The notes: generated by a model not told the origin, from the sequence alone. Counted from the stretch's first letter, positions 44,844 through 54,281 are shown. The stretch: 64,000 bases of DNA from Bradyrhizobium sp. BR13661 (GCF_029892425.1 NZ_JARXWB010000001.1:186001-250000); one strand, 5' to 3'. Translations and numbers: made by a program.

Positions 44844-46244
44844 ATGAGCGCCAACCTCTCTGCATTCTTGTACCTCGTGGCGGGGGTGCTGTTCATCCTG
44901 TCGCTGCGCGGACTTTCGAGCCCTGCGTCGTCGCGCCAAGGCAATCTGTTCGGCATGATCGGCATGGCGATCGCGGTCGCCACCACGCTGGCCAACCATC
45001 CGCCGGCCGACGGTCTCGCCTGGGTGCTGGTGATTGTCGGCATCGCGATCGGTGGCGCGATCGGCGCGGTGGTCGCCCGCCGCGTGCCGATGACCTCGAT
45101 GCCGGAACTGGTCGCCGCCTTCCACTCGCTGGTCGGCATGGCCGCCGTGCTGGTCGCCGCCGGCGCATTCTATGCGCCTGAGGCCTTCGACATCGGCACG
45201 ACAGGCAACATCCACACCCAGAGCCTCGTCGAAATGTCGCTCGGCGTCGCCATCGGCGCCTTGACCTTCACCGGCTCGGTGATCGCGTTCCTGAAACTGT
45301 CGGCCCGCATGAGCGGTGCGCCGATCATCCTGCCGGCCCGGCATGTGATCAACGTCGCGCTCGCGGTTGCGCTGGTCGCCTGCATCGTCGGGCTCGTCGT
45401 CACCGGCAGCCCGGTGTTCTTCTGGCTCAACGTCATCCTGGCGCTGGCGCTCGGCGTGCTCATGATCATCCCGATTGGCGGCGCCGACATGCCGGTCGTG
45501 ATCTCGATGCTGAACTCCTACTCCGGCTGGGCCGCGGCCGGCATCGGCTTCACGCTGGGCAATTCGGCGCTGATCATCACGGGCGCGCTGGTCGGCTCGT
45601 CCGGCGCGATCCTGTCCTACATCATGTGCCACGCGATGAACCGGTCCTTCATCTCGGTCATCCTCGGCGGCTTCGGCGGTGAGACCGCGGCGGCCGGCGG
45701 CGGGGCAGGCGGCGAGCAGAAGCCGGCCAAGCTCGGCTCTGCGGATGACGCGGCCTTCATCATGAAGAACGCCTCCAAGGTCATCATCGTGCCCGGCTAC
45801 GGCATGGCAGTGGCGCAGGCCCAGCACGCGTTGCGGGAAATGGCCGACATGCTGAAGAAGGAAGGCGTCGAGGTGAAGTACGCCATTCACCCGGTCGCGG
45901 GTCGCATGCCCGGCCATATGAACGTGCTGCTCGCCGAAGCCAACGTGCCCTATGACGAGGTGTTCGAGCTGGAGGATATCAACTCCGAATTCGCGCAGGC
46001 TGACATTGCCTTCGTGATCGGCGCCAACGACGTCACCAACCCGGCGGCCGAAGAGGACAAGACCTCGCCGATCTACGGCATGCCCGTGCTCCAGGTCTGG
46101 AAGGCCGGCACCGTGATGTTCATCAAGCGCTCGCTGGCGTCCGGCTATGCAGGCATCGACAATCCGTTGTTCTATCGCGACAACACCATGATGCTGCTCG
46201 GCGACGCCAAGAAGGTCACCGAGAACATCGTCAAGGCGATGTAG
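44844..46244 (+). CDS. pntB: NAD(P) transhydrogenase subunit beta
   Basis: 466 residues. The N-terminal half is the rest of the proton channel, about nine membrane helices including SMPELVAAFHSLVGMAA, which carries the channel His. The C-terminal dIII domain binds NADP(H): VIIVPGYGMAVAQAQHALRE (about 311-330), IHPVAGRMPGHMNVLLAEA and FVIGANDVTNPAAEEDKTSP. It completes the pntAA-pntAB-pntB operon; the hydrolase gene begins 21 bases later and may be read from the same transcript. Confidence 0.97.
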   Translation: MSANLSAFLYLVAGVLFILSLRGLSSPASSRQGNLFGMIGMAIAVATTLANHPPADGLAWVLVIVGIAIGGAIGAVVARRVPMTSMPELVAAFHSLVGMAAVLVAAGAFYAPEAFDIGTTGNIHTQSLVEMSLGVAIGALTFTGSVIAFLKLSARMSGAPIILPARHVINVALAVALVACIVGLVVTGSPVFFWLNVILALALGVLMIIPIGGADMPVVISMLNSYSGWAAAGIGFTLGNSALIITGALVGSSGAILSYIMCHAMNRSFISVILGGFGGETAAAGGGAGGEQKPAKLGSADDAAFIMKNASKVIIVPGYGMAVAQAQHALREMADMLKKEGVEVKYAIHPVAGRMPGHMNVLLAEANVPYDEVFELEDINSEFAQADIAFVIGANDVTNPAAEEDKTSPIYGMPVLQVWKAGTVMFIKRSLASGYAGIDNPLFYRDNTMMLLGDAKKVTENIVKAM

Positions 46245-46265
46245 CGCCGGAGGGCCGGCGCTGCG

Positions 46266-47066
46266 ATGACATTCCTGAAATGGATCGCCATCGTCGTTTC
46301 TGCCGGCTATCTCGCCGGTCTCGTCCTGCTCTATGTGAAGCAGCGGGACATGCTGTTTCCGATTCCGACGACCGAGCGCAAGGCGCCCGCCGCCGCCGGA
46401 TTTCCGGAGGCCGAGGAGCACGTTCTCACCGCGTCCGATGGCGAGAAGGTCGTTGTCTGGCACGTGCCAGCCAAGTCCGGCCGTCCCGTGGTGCTGTTCT
46501 TTCCGGGCAACGGCGATTTCCTCGCCGGGCGCGTCAGCCGCTTCACCGGCATCGTTGCCGATGGCACCGGTCTCGTCGCGCTGTCCTATCGCGGCTATGC
46601 CGGCTCGTCCGGCGCGCCGAGCGAGCAGGGCCTGTTGCGGGACGCCGCGGCCGCCTACGCCTTTGCGACGGAGCGCTATGACGCCGCGCGGATCGTGGTC
46701 TGGGGGTTCTCGTTGGGGACTGGCGTTGCGGTCGCCATTGCATCCGAGCATCCGGTCGGCAAATTGATTCTGGAAGCGCCCTATACGTCGACGGTCGATG
46801 TCGCTGCGTCGCTGTTTCGCTTCGTTCCGATTCGCCTCCTGATGCGCGATCAGTTCCACTCCGACGCGCGAATTGCGCGTGTCGCTGCGCCGCTCCTGAT
46901 CATGCACGGCACCAGCGATCCGGCGATCCCCATCAGATTCGGCGAGCAATTGTTTGCGCTGGCCCGCGAGCCCAAGACGCTGGTGCGGTTTCCCCGCGGC
47001 GGCCACGAAAATCTCGACGATTTCGGGGCTTTGGAGACAGCGCGGCAATTCCTCAACGGCGCTTGA
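46266..47066 (+). CDS. Alpha/beta hydrolase, membrane anchored
   Basis: 266 residues of the alpha/beta hydrolase fold (ABHD13/BEM46-like). An N-terminal helix (WIAIVVSAGYLAGLVLLYV) anchors it. The oxyanion region is FFPGNGDF (about 79-86), the nucleophile GFSLGTG has Ser at about residue 149, acid Asp is in MHGTSDPAIP (about 215-224), and the His is in GGHENLDD (about 245). The triad looks complete. The substrate is unknown, perhaps a lipid or ester. It follows pntB by 21 bases. Confidence 0.87.
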   Translation: MTFLKWIAIVVSAGYLAGLVLLYVKQRDMLFPIPTTERKAPAAAGFPEAEEHVLTASDGEKVVVWHVPAKSGRPVVLFFPGNGDFLAGRVSRFTGIVADGTGLVALSYRGYAGSSGAPSEQGLLRDAAAAYAFATERYDAARIVVWGFSLGTGVAVAIASEHPVGKLILEAPYTSTVDVAASLFRFVPIRLLMRDQFHSDARIARVAAPLLIMHGTSDPAIPIRFGEQLFALAREPKTLVRFPRGGHENLDDFGALETARQFLNGA

Positions 47067-47126
47067 GGGCTGACGCGCGCGATCTTCTCGCGCATAATCA
47101 GTGTCTCATCTGAAGGAATCGCCTGC

Positions 47127-48224
47127 ATGAGCGCACACGGACCGATGCCGCGGTCGTCCTGGATCTTCCCCGCTCTGGCGGTGTTGCTGTTCCTGATCGT
47201 CACCGCGACCGGCTACGGCTTTACGCTGACGGCCGGCGGCGGCGTGTTTGCGATCGTGCTGCTGGTGATCCTGTTCGGGACCGTGTTCGCGGCCGTGCAT
47301 CATTCCGAGGTGATCGCGGAGCGGATCGGCGAACCGTTCGGGACGCTGCTGCTCACGCTCGCGGTGACCGTCATCGAGGTCGCGCTGATCACCACGATCA
47401 TGCTCGGCGACAAGCCCGCGCCGGAGCTCGCACGCGACACCGTGTTCGCGGTTGTGATGATCGTCTGCAACGGCCTCGTCGGCCTCTGCATCTTCATCGG
47501 CGGGCTTCGCTATCGCGAGCAGGGCTTTCAGCTCTCCGGCGCCAACGTCTATCTCAGCGTGCTGATTGCGCTCGCGACGCTGACGCTGATCATGCCCAAT
47601 TACACGCTGACGACGCCGGGGCCGGTCTTTTCGACGCTTCAGCTCGGCTTCGTCGATCTCGTGACCATCGTGCTCTATGGCGTGTTCCTCTACACCCAGA
47701 TGGTCCTGCACAAGGATTACTTTGTTCACGAGGGGGCAGAGGGTGAGGCCGGTGGGGCCGATTTGTCGGGCAAGATGCTGGCGCTGAGCATCGCGCTGCT
47801 CCTGATCTCGCTGCTGGCCGTCGTGCTGCTGGCCAAGAAGTTCTCCCTGGTGGTCGATGCCGTCGCGGCCCGGATCGGCGCCCCGCCGGCCTTCGCGGGC
47901 TTGCTAGTGGCGCTGCTGATCCTGATGCCGGAGGGCGTCTCCGCGATCGCGGCCGCCCGCAAGAACGACCTCCAGAAGAGCATTAACCTTGCGCTCGGGT
48001 CCTCGCTCGCCACCATCGGCCTGACCATTCCGGCGGTCGGGCTCGCCACCTATGTGATCGATCAGCCGCTAGTGCTTGGCCTCAATCCCCAGAACACGGC
48101 GCTGTTGTTCCTGACATTCTTGCTGAGCATGCTGACCTTCGGTACGGGCAGGACCAACGTCCTGTTCGGGCTGGTCCATATGGTGGTATTTGCCGTCTAC
48201 GTGTTCATGGTGTTCGTGCCCTGA
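47127..48224 (+). CDS. chaA: Calcium/sodium:proton antiporter (ChaA type)
   Basis: 365-residue CaCA-superfamily antiporter with about eleven membrane helices. The two alpha repeats characteristic of the family are present: GEPFGTLLLTLAVTVIEVAL (about 71-90) and LLILMPEGVSAIAAARKNDL (about 268-287), each with a conserved Glu in the cation path, followed by NLALGSSLATIGLTIP. A hydrophilic loop (about 205-220) separates the halves. It probably extrudes Ca2+ or Na+ in exchange for protons. It is followed 23 bases later by the cupin gene, so they may share a transcript. Confidence 0.9.
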   Translation: MSAHGPMPRSSWIFPALAVLLFLIVTATGYGFTLTAGGGVFAIVLLVILFGTVFAAVHHSEVIAERIGEPFGTLLLTLAVTVIEVALITTIMLGDKPAPELARDTVFAVVMIVCNGLVGLCIFIGGLRYREQGFQLSGANVYLSVLIALATLTLIMPNYTLTTPGPVFSTLQLGFVDLVTIVLYGVFLYTQMVLHKDYFVHEGAEGEAGGADLSGKMLALSIALLLISLLAVVLLAKKFSLVVDAVAARIGAPPAFAGLLVALLILMPEGVSAIAAARKNDLQKSINLALGSSLATIGLTIPAVGLATYVIDQPLVLGLNPQNTALLFLTFLLSMLTFGTGRTNVLFGLVHMVVFAVYVFMVFVP

Positions 48225-48247
48225 ACCGATCCCCAGAGAGGTTCGAG

Positions 48248-48532
48248 ATGCTTGCCGCCCAATCCGAGGTTCAGGTCGACAATGACGAGGTCCGGGTGAC
48301 CGAATGGCGGCTCGCCCCGGGCAGCGCGACCGGGCATCACACCCACGGCATGGATTACGTGATTGTTCCCGTGGTCGCCGGCGAGATGACCATCGTTGCG
48401 CCCAACGGGGAGCGTTCCAAGGCGCAGCTTGCGGCCGGAGAATCCTACTTCCGCAAGGCCGGCGTCCAACACGACGTACTTAACGAAACCTCAACCGAGA
48501 TCGTGTTCCTTGAGATTGAGCTGAAGCCGTAA
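48248..48532 (+). CDS. Small cupin-domain protein
   Basis: 94 residues, a single cupin barrel. The first metal motif GSATGHHTHGMDYVIV (about 28-43) has the His-His-His-like arrangement, and the second is GESYFRKAGVQHDVLN (about 68-83) with its Gln-His. Small cupins of this kind are often dioxygenase-like or sensor proteins. It starts 23 bases after chaA with AGAGAGG ahead of ATG. Confidence 0.85.
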   Translation: MLAAQSEVQVDNDEVRVTEWRLAPGSATGHHTHGMDYVIVPVVAGEMTIVAPNGERSKAQLAAGESYFRKAGVQHDVLNETSTEIVFLEIELKP

Positions 48533-48625
48533 GGCACGCGTAACCTTTGCCATCGATCCGTCGCAGTTGATCCCTTACAATGCCCCAAAGTTCCCGCATC
48601 AGATCGCGCGGGGAGTGGCCGAGAA

Positions 48626-49564
48626 ATGCTGAAATACCTCGCTAAAATCTCGATGGATATTTTCCCCTCGGTGCTCGCGACGATCATCGGGGCGTACATC
48701 GTCAATCATTACATCAACGCCAGACCGGCGGCGGACACACCAGCCGCCGTGGTGACGCCTGCCGACGGCGGCAAGAAGCCGGCCGACGTGGCCAATCTCC
48801 CGGGCCCCGGCGTCAAGGCCAAGGGCGTCTCCGAGAAGAGCATTTCCGACAAGGGCGCGGCGGACAAGCCGGCTGCCGAGAAGTCCGCCGAGCCCAAGTC
48901 CGCCGAGCCCAAGTCCGCCGAGCCCAAGTCCGCCGAGCCCAAGGCCGCGGATGCCAAGGCTGCGGATGTAGCTCGTACCCCTGCTCACGAGAAGGCGGTC
49001 GCCAAGTCGGCCCCCGCGGCGCCGGTGGTTGAGGCCAATTCGGCGCCTGTGGCGGCGTCCCCGGCCGCGACCCCCGACGCCAACGATCTCGCCCGGGCGG
49101 CTATCGAGCGCCTGCGCAAGTCGCCCGAGGGCAAGGCCACCGAGGCCAAATCTTCCGAAATTAAGCCGGCCGAGGCGAAGGCGGTCGAGCGGACGCCAGA
49201 GCCGACCGCGCAGGAAGCGTCCCGGATTCCGGAGGCCCCCCGCGTCGTGACTGCGGTGCCGTCGACGGTCAGGCCGTTGCCGCCGCCGATCAACGTGTCG
49301 ACGCCATCGCCCGAGGCCTATGGCAACACTGGCTCGTCGCAGGCTACCCCGCCCTACACGGCCTCGATCAGCACCGACAACCCGAATAGGCTGACGCCGC
49401 CGGCCGATATTCCGGTTCCGGTGATTGCCGCCCCGCCGCTCGATCTGCGTGCCGATGCCGGCGCGCCGATGCCGCGTCCCAAGACCAATGTCGCCGACGA
49501 GATGTTGTCGGGCATGAAGTCGATGTTTCACGCGGTCCTGCCGAAGAGCGCTACCCCCGATTAA
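48626..49564 (+). CDS. Membrane-anchored Ala-Pro-Lys-rich protein with KSAEP repeats
   Basis: 312 residues, no family recognised. One N-terminal membrane helix (DIFPSVLATIIGAYIVNHYI, about 11-30) anchors a long disordered segment. The 15-base unit AAGTCCGCCGAGCCC is repeated four times (48881-48940), giving KSAEP x4, so copy number could vary by slippage. The remainder is Ala/Pro/Lys/Glu-rich with EGKATEAKSSEIKPAE and a Pro-rich stretch, ending in a short conserved-looking C-terminus (DEMLSGMKSMFHAVLP). The layout recalls TonB- or TolA-like spanning proteins without their C-terminal domain. Confidence 0.7.
   Translation: MLKYLAKISMDIFPSVLATIIGAYIVNHYINARPAADTPAAVVTPADGGKKPADVANLPGPGVKAKGVSEKSISDKGAADKPAAEKSAEPKSAEPKSAEPKSAEPKAADAKAADVARTPAHEKAVAKSAPAAPVVEANSAPVAASPAATPDANDLARAAIERLRKSPEGKATEAKSSEIKPAEAKAVERTPEPTAQEASRIPEAPRVVTAVPSTVRPLPPPINVSTPSPEAYGNTGSSQATPPYTASISTDNPNRLTPPADIPVPVIAAPPLDLRADAGAPMPRPKTNVADEMLSGMKSMFHAVLPKSATPD
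48881..48940 (+). repeat. Tandem 15-base repeat, four copies
   Basis: Four exact copies of AAGTCCGCCGAGCCC, in frame inside the gene 48626-49564 and coding KSAEP. Length change here would keep the reading frame. Confidence 0.95.
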
Positions 49565-49588
49565 GACGGCGCCTGAGCCGTTCCATAG

Positions 49589-49630
49589 CGTTTTCGAGCG
49601 AAGTGGATGCCGGTTCGCGTCAAGAAAACG
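49589..49630 (+). repeat. Dispersed repeat, copy 1
   Basis: CGTTTTC (49589-49595) and GAAAACG (49624-49630) bracket GCGAA and TTCGC, forming an imperfect hairpin of about 40 bases. A related copy lies in the opposite direction at 55735-55781. Confidence 0.6.
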
Positions 49631-49651
49631 TGTCCAATCCGAAAGATACTG

Positions 49652-50305
49652 TCAGCCGCCGACGCGGGCCAAGCCGCTGCGGGCGGCGTCATCGCGTGGG
49701 CGTAGCGCGACTGCCCTGCTGTAGGACGCGGCCGCTTTGGTCTTGTCGCCCAGCCGCTCGTAGGCCTGTCCCCGCGTCGTCCAGACCTGGGCGTTGTGCG
49801 GGTCGGCTTCCGAGGCCTCGTCGAGGTCGGCCGCCGCTTCCTTGACCTTGCCGATGGCGAGATAGCTGACGGCGCGGCCGAGCAGTGGCTCGGCCTTTTG
49901 CGGATTGAGCCCGCTGGCGGCACCGAAATCGGCGATCGCAAAATCGTGCTCGTTATTGCCTTGATAGAGGAGGCCGCGGCCGTAGAGCGCCTGTGCATTG
50001 TAGGGATCGAGTGCCACGGCGCGATTGAACTCGTCCAGCGCGGCCTGCGTCTCGCCCGACTTCGCCAGGGCTTGCGCTTTTGCGGTGTGGGTCTGCGCTT
50101 CGGTGACGTTGGCAGCGCTGACAGCACTATCCGGTGCTGCCGCCACGGCCTTTGGTGCTTCCTGCGGCTTGTCCTTCTCGGGCATCATGGAGCCGAGATC
50201 GAAGGAGCAGCCGCACAGTGCGATCCCCATCAAGGCCAGCGCGAGCGGCTGGCGCCAGATCTGGCGTCGCCGCGCCAAGCCGGGCTCGGGGAAAGGGCAG
50301 GCCAT
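49652..50305 (-). CDS. TPR-containing lipoprotein
   Basis: 217 residues. The type II signal peptide ends in the lipobox LCGC (Cys about 33). About four TPR repeats follow (AKSGETQAALDEFNRAVALD, LYQGNNEHDFAIADFGAASG, and two more to about 210), each with the Ala-Tyr/Leu pattern. It is likely anchored in the outer membrane facing the periplasm and binding another envelope protein. Its function is unknown. A large inverted repeat (50356-50398) lies upstream of the start, in the gap to rpsU. Confidence 0.85.
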   Translation of the reverse strand: MACPFPEPGLARRRQIWRQPLALALMGIALCGCSFDLGSMMPEKDKPQEAPKAVAAAPDSAVSAANVTEAQTHTAKAQALAKSGETQAALDEFNRAVALDPYNAQALYGRGLLYQGNNEHDFAIADFGAASGLNPQKAEPLLGRAVSYLAIGKVKEAAADLDEASEADPHNAQVWTTRGQAYERLGDKTKAAASYSRAVALRPRDDAARSGLARVGG

Positions 50306-50355
50306 CTACGGTTCGCTCGCGCTAGAGCATGCGGAGATCATGCTCAAAGAACAAA

Positions 50356-50398
50356 CTAAAGCGCGATGACGTTTCAACCGAATCTCATCGCGCTTTAG
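50356..50398. repeat. Inverted repeat between the TPR gene and rpsU
   Basis: CTAAAGCGCGATGA (50356-50369) and TCATCGCGCTTTAG (50385-50398), perfect 14-base arms, spacer 15 bases. This element type is frequent between genes in Bradyrhizobium. Confidence 0.75.
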
Positions 50399-50446
50399 TG
50401 CCGCATCTGTAGTGCCCCGTCCCAGAAAGGCACCGCTCACAAAACA

Positions 50447-50473
50447 ATAACGCGGGCCAAGGGCCCGCGTTAT
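50447..50473 (-). terminator. Terminator of rpsU
   Basis: ATAACGCGGGCC (50447-50458) and GGCCCGCGTTAT (50462-50473), a 12-base perfect stem. On the minus strand it is followed by TTGTTTTGT. Confidence 0.9.
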
Positions 50474-50503
50474 CGAAAACTCAGTCCTGCACGATCGGCA
50501 AGA

Positions 50504-50800
50504 TCAACGCGGTCCGCGCGGACCTGCACCGGGGCCGCCACGGCCACCACGCTCGCCACCGGGGCCAGCGCCGAACACCGGCTTCGGCTTCATCGGCAGC
50601 AGGCCTTCGCGCTGCAGCTTCTTGCGGGCCAGCTTGCGTGCGCGGCGCACGGCTTCAGCCTTCTCGCGGGCCTTCTTCTCGGAGGGCTTCTCGTAATGAC
50701 CGCGGAGCTTCATCTCGCGGAAAATGCCCTCGCGCTGCATCTTCTTCTTCAGCGCCTTGAGGGCTTGGTCGACATTGTTATCGCGAACGAGAACCTGCAC
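50504..50800 (-). CDS. rpsU: 30S ribosomal protein S21
   Basis: 98 residues. The S21 core [20 protein letters not shown], then [17 protein letters not shown] and [14 protein letters not shown], is complete. The C-terminal 25 residues are Gly-Arg-Pro-rich ([10 protein letters not shown]), longer than in E. coli (about 71 residues) but common in alphaproteobacteria. ATG 50800 is the start and the terminator is close by. S21 binds near the anti-Shine-Dalgarno site and helps initiation. Confidence 0.97.
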   Translation of the reverse strand: MQVLVRDNNVDQALKALKKKMQREGIFREMKLRGHYEKPSEKKAREKAEAVRRARKLARKKLQREGLLPMKPKPVFGAGPGGERGGRGGPGAGPRGPR

Positions 50801-51063
50801 GCGGCATCCTCTTCAGTGGATCGGATTTGAATTCTGGTAAGACAAAGGGGATGGCAAAAAGCACAAGCCCTTATCCTTGAGGGCGCGGATGTATCAGACA
50901 AAACCTGAGATGTCCACCGGTGCAACGGCTTTTCGGACCAAGTTCAGCCATTAAATACGGCGAAAATGCTCCGGTACGGCCTCGATTTGGGTGGGTTTGG
51001 CGCCAAGGACGGGCTGTTCCGGGCCGGTCACGCCGGACATTAGTGAATCAGGGGAGACGTACC

Positions 51064-51786
51064 ATGGACATGAAGAAATATGCTGCCGAGGCCATCGGCA
51101 CGTTCTGGCTCACATTTGCGGGCTGCGGCAGCGCGGTGATCGCGGCCGGTTTTCCGCAGGTCGGCATCGGCCTGGTCGGCGTGTCCCTGGCCTTCGGCTT
51201 GAGTGTCGTCACCATGGCCTATGCGATCGGCCATATCTCGGGCTGCCATCTCAACCCGGCCGTGACGGTCGGCCTTGCCGTCGGCGGACGCTTTCCGGCA
51301 GGCCAGATCCTGCCTTACGTGATCGCTCAGGTCTGCGGTGCGATCGTCGCCGCCGAACTGCTCTATGTGATCGCCAGCGGCGCGCCCGGATTCGACGTCA
51401 CCAAGGGCTTTGCCTCCAACGGCTACGACGCACATTCGCCCGGCCAGTACAGCATGGTGGCCTGCTTCGTCACCGAGGTGGTGATGACCATGATGTTCCT
51501 GTTCGTCATCATGGGCGCAACCCATGGCCGCGCGCCCGCGGGTTTCGCGCCGCTTGCGATCGGGCTTGCACTAGTGATGATCCATCTCGTCAGCATCCCC
51601 GTCACCAACACGTCGGTGAACCCGGCGCGCAGCACGGGGCCTGCGCTGTTCGTCGGCGGCTGGGCGCTGTCGCAGCTCTGGCTGTTCTGGATCGCACCGC
51701 TGATCGGCGGCGCGCTGGGCGGGGTGATCTACCGCTGGCTCAGCGAGGAGCCCGCAGGCGTCGTGGCGGGCGTCAAGACGGCCTAA
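51064..51786 (+). CDS. aqpZ: Aquaporin Z
   Basis: 240-residue water channel with six membrane helices. Both NPA motifs are present: HLNPAVTVG (about residues 63-71) and SVNPARSTG (about 184-192), with the Arg of the selectivity filter following the second. It has the short cytoplasmic start [15 protein letters not shown] and a slightly extended loop between helices 3 and 4 ([16 protein letters not shown]). GGGGAGAC lies upstream of the ATG; a longer frame back to 50920 is rejected. Confidence 0.97.
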   Translation: MDMKKYAAEAIGTFWLTFAGCGSAVIAAGFPQVGIGLVGVSLAFGLSVVTMAYAIGHISGCHLNPAVTVGLAVGGRFPAGQILPYVIAQVCGAIVAAELLYVIASGAPGFDVTKGFASNGYDAHSPGQYSMVACFVTEVVMTMMFLFVIMGATHGRAPAGFAPLAIGLALVMIHLVSIPVTNTSVNPARSTGPALFVGGWALSQLWLFWIAPLIGGALGGVIYRWLSEEPAGVVAGVKTA

Positions 51787-51795
51787 CCCGGCAGC

Positions 51796-51821
51796 GGGAT
51801 CGCAGCTTGTGCTGCGGTCCC
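51796..51821. terminator. Possible bidirectional terminator
   Basis: GGGATCGCAGC (51796-51806) and GCTGCGGTCCC (51811-51821), loop TTGT, with one G-T pair. It lies between the convergent aqpZ and purK stops. No strong U-run is present. Confidence 0.45.
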
Positions 51822-51823
51822 CC

Positions 51824-52930
51824 TCACTTGCTCTTTGAAGGCCTGACTTCGGTGACGTGGCCCATCTTGCGTCCGGGGCGCGGTGCGCCCTTGCCGTAGA
51901 TATGGACGGTCGCGCCCGGCACGCTCAGCCATGACTCGTAATCGTTGATCTCGTCGCCGATCAGATTGGTCATGGTGACGACCTCACCATGGCGCACCGG
52001 CTTGCCGAGAGGCCAGCCGGCAATGGCGCGGATGTGCTGCTCGAACTGGGAGACAGACGCGCCGTCGAGCGTCCAGTGTCCGGAATTGTGCACGCGCGGG
52101 GCGATCTCGTTGACCAGCACCTTGGAGCCGCCGCCATTGGTGAGCACGAACATCTCCACCGCGAGCACGCCGACATAGTCGAGCGCGGTCGCGATCTTGC
52201 CGGCGATGCTGCGCGCCTCTTCAGCGAGTGCATCGGGGATCGACGCAGGCGCGCGAGAGATCTTCAGAATGTGGTCGCGGTGCTCGTTCTCGGTGACGTC
52301 GAAGCATTCGACCTGGCCCCCAGCCGAGCGCGCGGCGATCACGGAGATCTCGCGCTCATACGGGATGAAGGCTTCCAGGATCGCCGACTTGGTGGCGAGG
52401 CTGGTCCAGACCTTTGCGATGTCGTCGCCCTCGCGGATGATGGCCTGGCCCTTGCCGTCATAGCCGAAGCGGCGCGTCTTCAGCACCGCGGGCAGGCCGA
52501 TCTTGACGATTGCCTCGCGCAGCGATGCGACCGAGGTCACGTCGGCATAGGCGGCGGTGCCGATGCCGAGCTTGGTCACGAAATCCTTCTCGGCGAGCCG
52601 GTCCTGGGTGGTTTCGAGGATCTTGCGGTTGGGCAGCACCGGACGGCGCGCGTCCAGTACCATCGCCGCGGCCGACGGCACGTTCTCGAATTCGTAGGTG
52701 ATGACGTCGACATCATGAGCGAACAACTCGAGCGCCTCGACATCGGCATATTCGGCGCAGGTCGCGTTCAGCACCACATCGAAGGCCGGCGAATCCGGAT
52801 CGGGCGAGAACACCTGGCAGCGCAGGCCCAGCCGTGCCGCAGCCATGGCCAGCATCCGCCCGAGTTGTCCGCCGCCGAGGATTCCGATGGTGTCGCCGGG
52901 CTTCAGCTTCACCTGCTTTGCGTCAGTCAC
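51824..52930 (-). CDS. purK: N5-carboxyaminoimidazole ribonucleotide synthase
   Basis: ATP-grasp enzyme of purine synthesis (EC 6.3.4.18), 368 residues. [20 protein letters not shown] at the N-terminus is the Rossmann nucleotide loop. It continues with TYEFENVP and [13 protein letters not shown] (about 150-162), the ATP-grasp glycine loop, and ends in [16 protein letters not shown] (the metal-binding end). ATG 52930 overlaps the stop of purE as ATGA, so purE is read first and purK follows by translational coupling. Confidence 0.97.
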   Translation of the reverse strand: MTDAKQVKLKPGDTIGILGGGQLGRMLAMAAARLGLRCQVFSPDPDSPAFDVVLNATCAEYADVEALELFAHDVDVITYEFENVPSAAAMVLDARRPVLPNRKILETTQDRLAEKDFVTKLGIGTAAYADVTSVASLREAIVKIGLPAVLKTRRFGYDGKGQAIIREGDDIAKVWTSLATKSAILEAFIPYEREISVIAARSAGGQVECFDVTENEHRDHILKISRAPASIPDALAEEARSIAGKIATALDYVGVLAVEMFVLTNGGGSKVLVNEIAPRVHNSGHWTLDGASVSQFEQHIRAIAGWPLGKPVRHGEVVTMTNLIGDEINDYESWLSVPGATVHIYGKGAPRPGRKMGHVTEVRPSKSK

Positions 52931-53415
52931 GCCTTGTCCTCCGGGCGCTCGGCAACCGCCTCGGTCTGCGCCTTGCGCCAGGCGGCCAGGCGATCGGACA
53001 GGGCGGGATCGGACAGCGCCAGCACGGCCGCCGCGAGCAGTGCCGCGTTGATCGCGCCCGCTTTGCCAATCGCCAGCGTGCCGACCGGAATGCCGGCAGG
53101 CATCTGGACGATCGAATAGAGCGAATCGATGCCCTTCAGCGTCCTGGACTCGACGGGCACGCCGAAGACAGGCAGTTCCGTCAGTGCCGCGGCCATGCCG
53201 GGCAGATGCGCAGCGCCACCGGCGCCGGCAATGATGACCTTGAAACCGGCCGCCTTGGCACCCTTGGCAAACGTAAACAGCCGGTCGGGGGTGCGATGGG
53301 CCGAAACGATGCGGGTGTCGGCGCTCACGCCGAGGGCTGCGAGCGTATCGGCGGCGTGCCGCATCGTCTCCCAGTCCGACTGGCTTCCCATGATGATGGC
53401 GATCGGCGCGGTCAT
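52927..53415 (-). CDS. purE: 5-(carboxyamino)imidazole ribonucleotide mutase
   Basis: Moves the carboxyl group of N5-CAIR to C4 (EC 5.4.99.18). 162 residues with the class I signature [19 protein letters not shown] at the N-terminus, [13 protein letters not shown] (about 39-51) with the catalytic His, and [20 protein letters not shown] and [18 protein letters not shown]. It is the first gene of the purE-purK pair. Confidence 0.98.
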   Translation of the reverse strand: MTAPIAIIMGSQSDWETMRHAADTLAALGVSADTRIVSAHRTPDRLFTFAKGAKAAGFKVIIAGAGGAAHLPGMAAALTELPVFGVPVESRTLKGIDSLYSIVQMPAGIPVGTLAIGKAGAINAALLAAAVLALSDPALSDRLAAWRKAQTEAVAERPEDKA

Positions 53416-53502
53416 GACGTCAATTGTGCTCGGAAAACAGAAAGATAGGCCAGATTAACGGTTCCGGCCGGCGGCTCGCAAGGCGGTGGCAAGGAGAAGG
53501 GA

Positions 53503-54279
53503 ATGCACTATCCTGTCTTGGTGAATCCCCGCAAGCCTTCATTGAGCAGGATGCCCATGAAGAAACCAAAAAGGGCGACCGCTGCGAAGGCCAAAAAGGG
53601 CCGAAAGACCAGCGGCAGCCGAACGAAAACGGTACCCAAGCGGGCTGCGGCGCCGCGCCGCGCGTCCGCTGCCAAGGACGCGAGCAAGGACGCGAGCAAG
53701 GACAGCAGCAAGGCGATCATTCGTGGCCTGCGGACCAAGCTGACGCAGGCACTGCGGCGCGTCGCGGAACTCGAGGCTGCGGCCGATACCGATTTCCTGC
53801 TTGATATTCCCAATCGGCGCGGCTTCGAGCGCGAGCTGCAGCGCGCCATCGCCTACATGAAGCGCTACCGCGCCAGCGGCGCGCTGATCGTGCTTGACGT
53901 CGACCGGTTGAAGCCGATCAACGATTCCTTCGGTCATGCCGCCGGTGACGAGGTGCTGAAGGCGATCGCCAACACGCTGACGCGGCAGATCCGCGCTTCC
54001 GACGTCGTCGGGCGTCTCGGCGGCGACGAGTTTGCACTGCTGCTCTGGAATCTCAGCGAGACCGATGCCAAGGCGAAGGCTGTCATCTTCGAGCAGGCGA
54101 TCGACGAATTGTCTTTCGTCTTTCGCGGCCAGCAGGTGACGGCGGGTGCCTCTGCCGGTGTGGCGCTGCTGGGCGCGCAGTCCGAAGCCGCCCGCGCGCT
54201 GGAGGAGGCGGATGCCGCCATGTATGTGCGCAAGGCGCAGCGCCGGCACGAGCCGCGGATCAGGCTTGTACGCAGCTGA
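53503..54279 (+). CDS. Soluble GGDEF diguanylate cyclase
   Basis: 258 residues. A strongly basic Lys/Arg/Ala-rich N-terminus (about 1-75, with repeated KDASKDASKDSSK) precedes a short helix and one GGDEF domain (about 95-250). The motif RLGGDEFALLLW (about 174-185) is intact, with an RASD product-inhibition site five residues before it. Synthesises c-di-GMP from two GTP. It has no sensor domain or membrane segment; the basic tail might bind nucleic acid or membrane. AAGGAG with good spacing precedes ATG 53503. Confidence 0.9.
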   Translation: MHYPVLVNPRKPSLSRMPMKKPKRATAAKAKKGRKTSGSRTKTVPKRAAAPRRASAAKDASKDASKDSSKAIIRGLRTKLTQALRRVAELEAAADTDFLLDIPNRRGFERELQRAIAYMKRYRASGALIVLDVDRLKPINDSFGHAAGDEVLKAIANTLTRQIRASDVVGRLGGDEFALLLWNLSETDAKAKAVIFEQAIDELSFVFRGQQVTAGASAGVALLGAQSEAARALEEADAAMYVRKAQRRHEPRIRLVRS

Positions 54280-54281
54280 CT

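Noticed and set aside
44472..47048. 858-codon minus-strand frame across pnt genes
   Set aside because: His/Arg/Asp-rich shadow of pntAB, pntB and the hydrolase, which are all well-supported proteins.
48597..48630. Possible tRNA-Ser/Leu-like start (GTGGCCGAG) near 48614
   Set aside because: No acceptor stem, anticodon arm or T-loop follows; the next bases are the coding start of a protein.
48881..48940. Possible CRISPR-like array
   Set aside because: The units are contiguous 15-base repeats with no spacers, lying in frame inside a protein gene.
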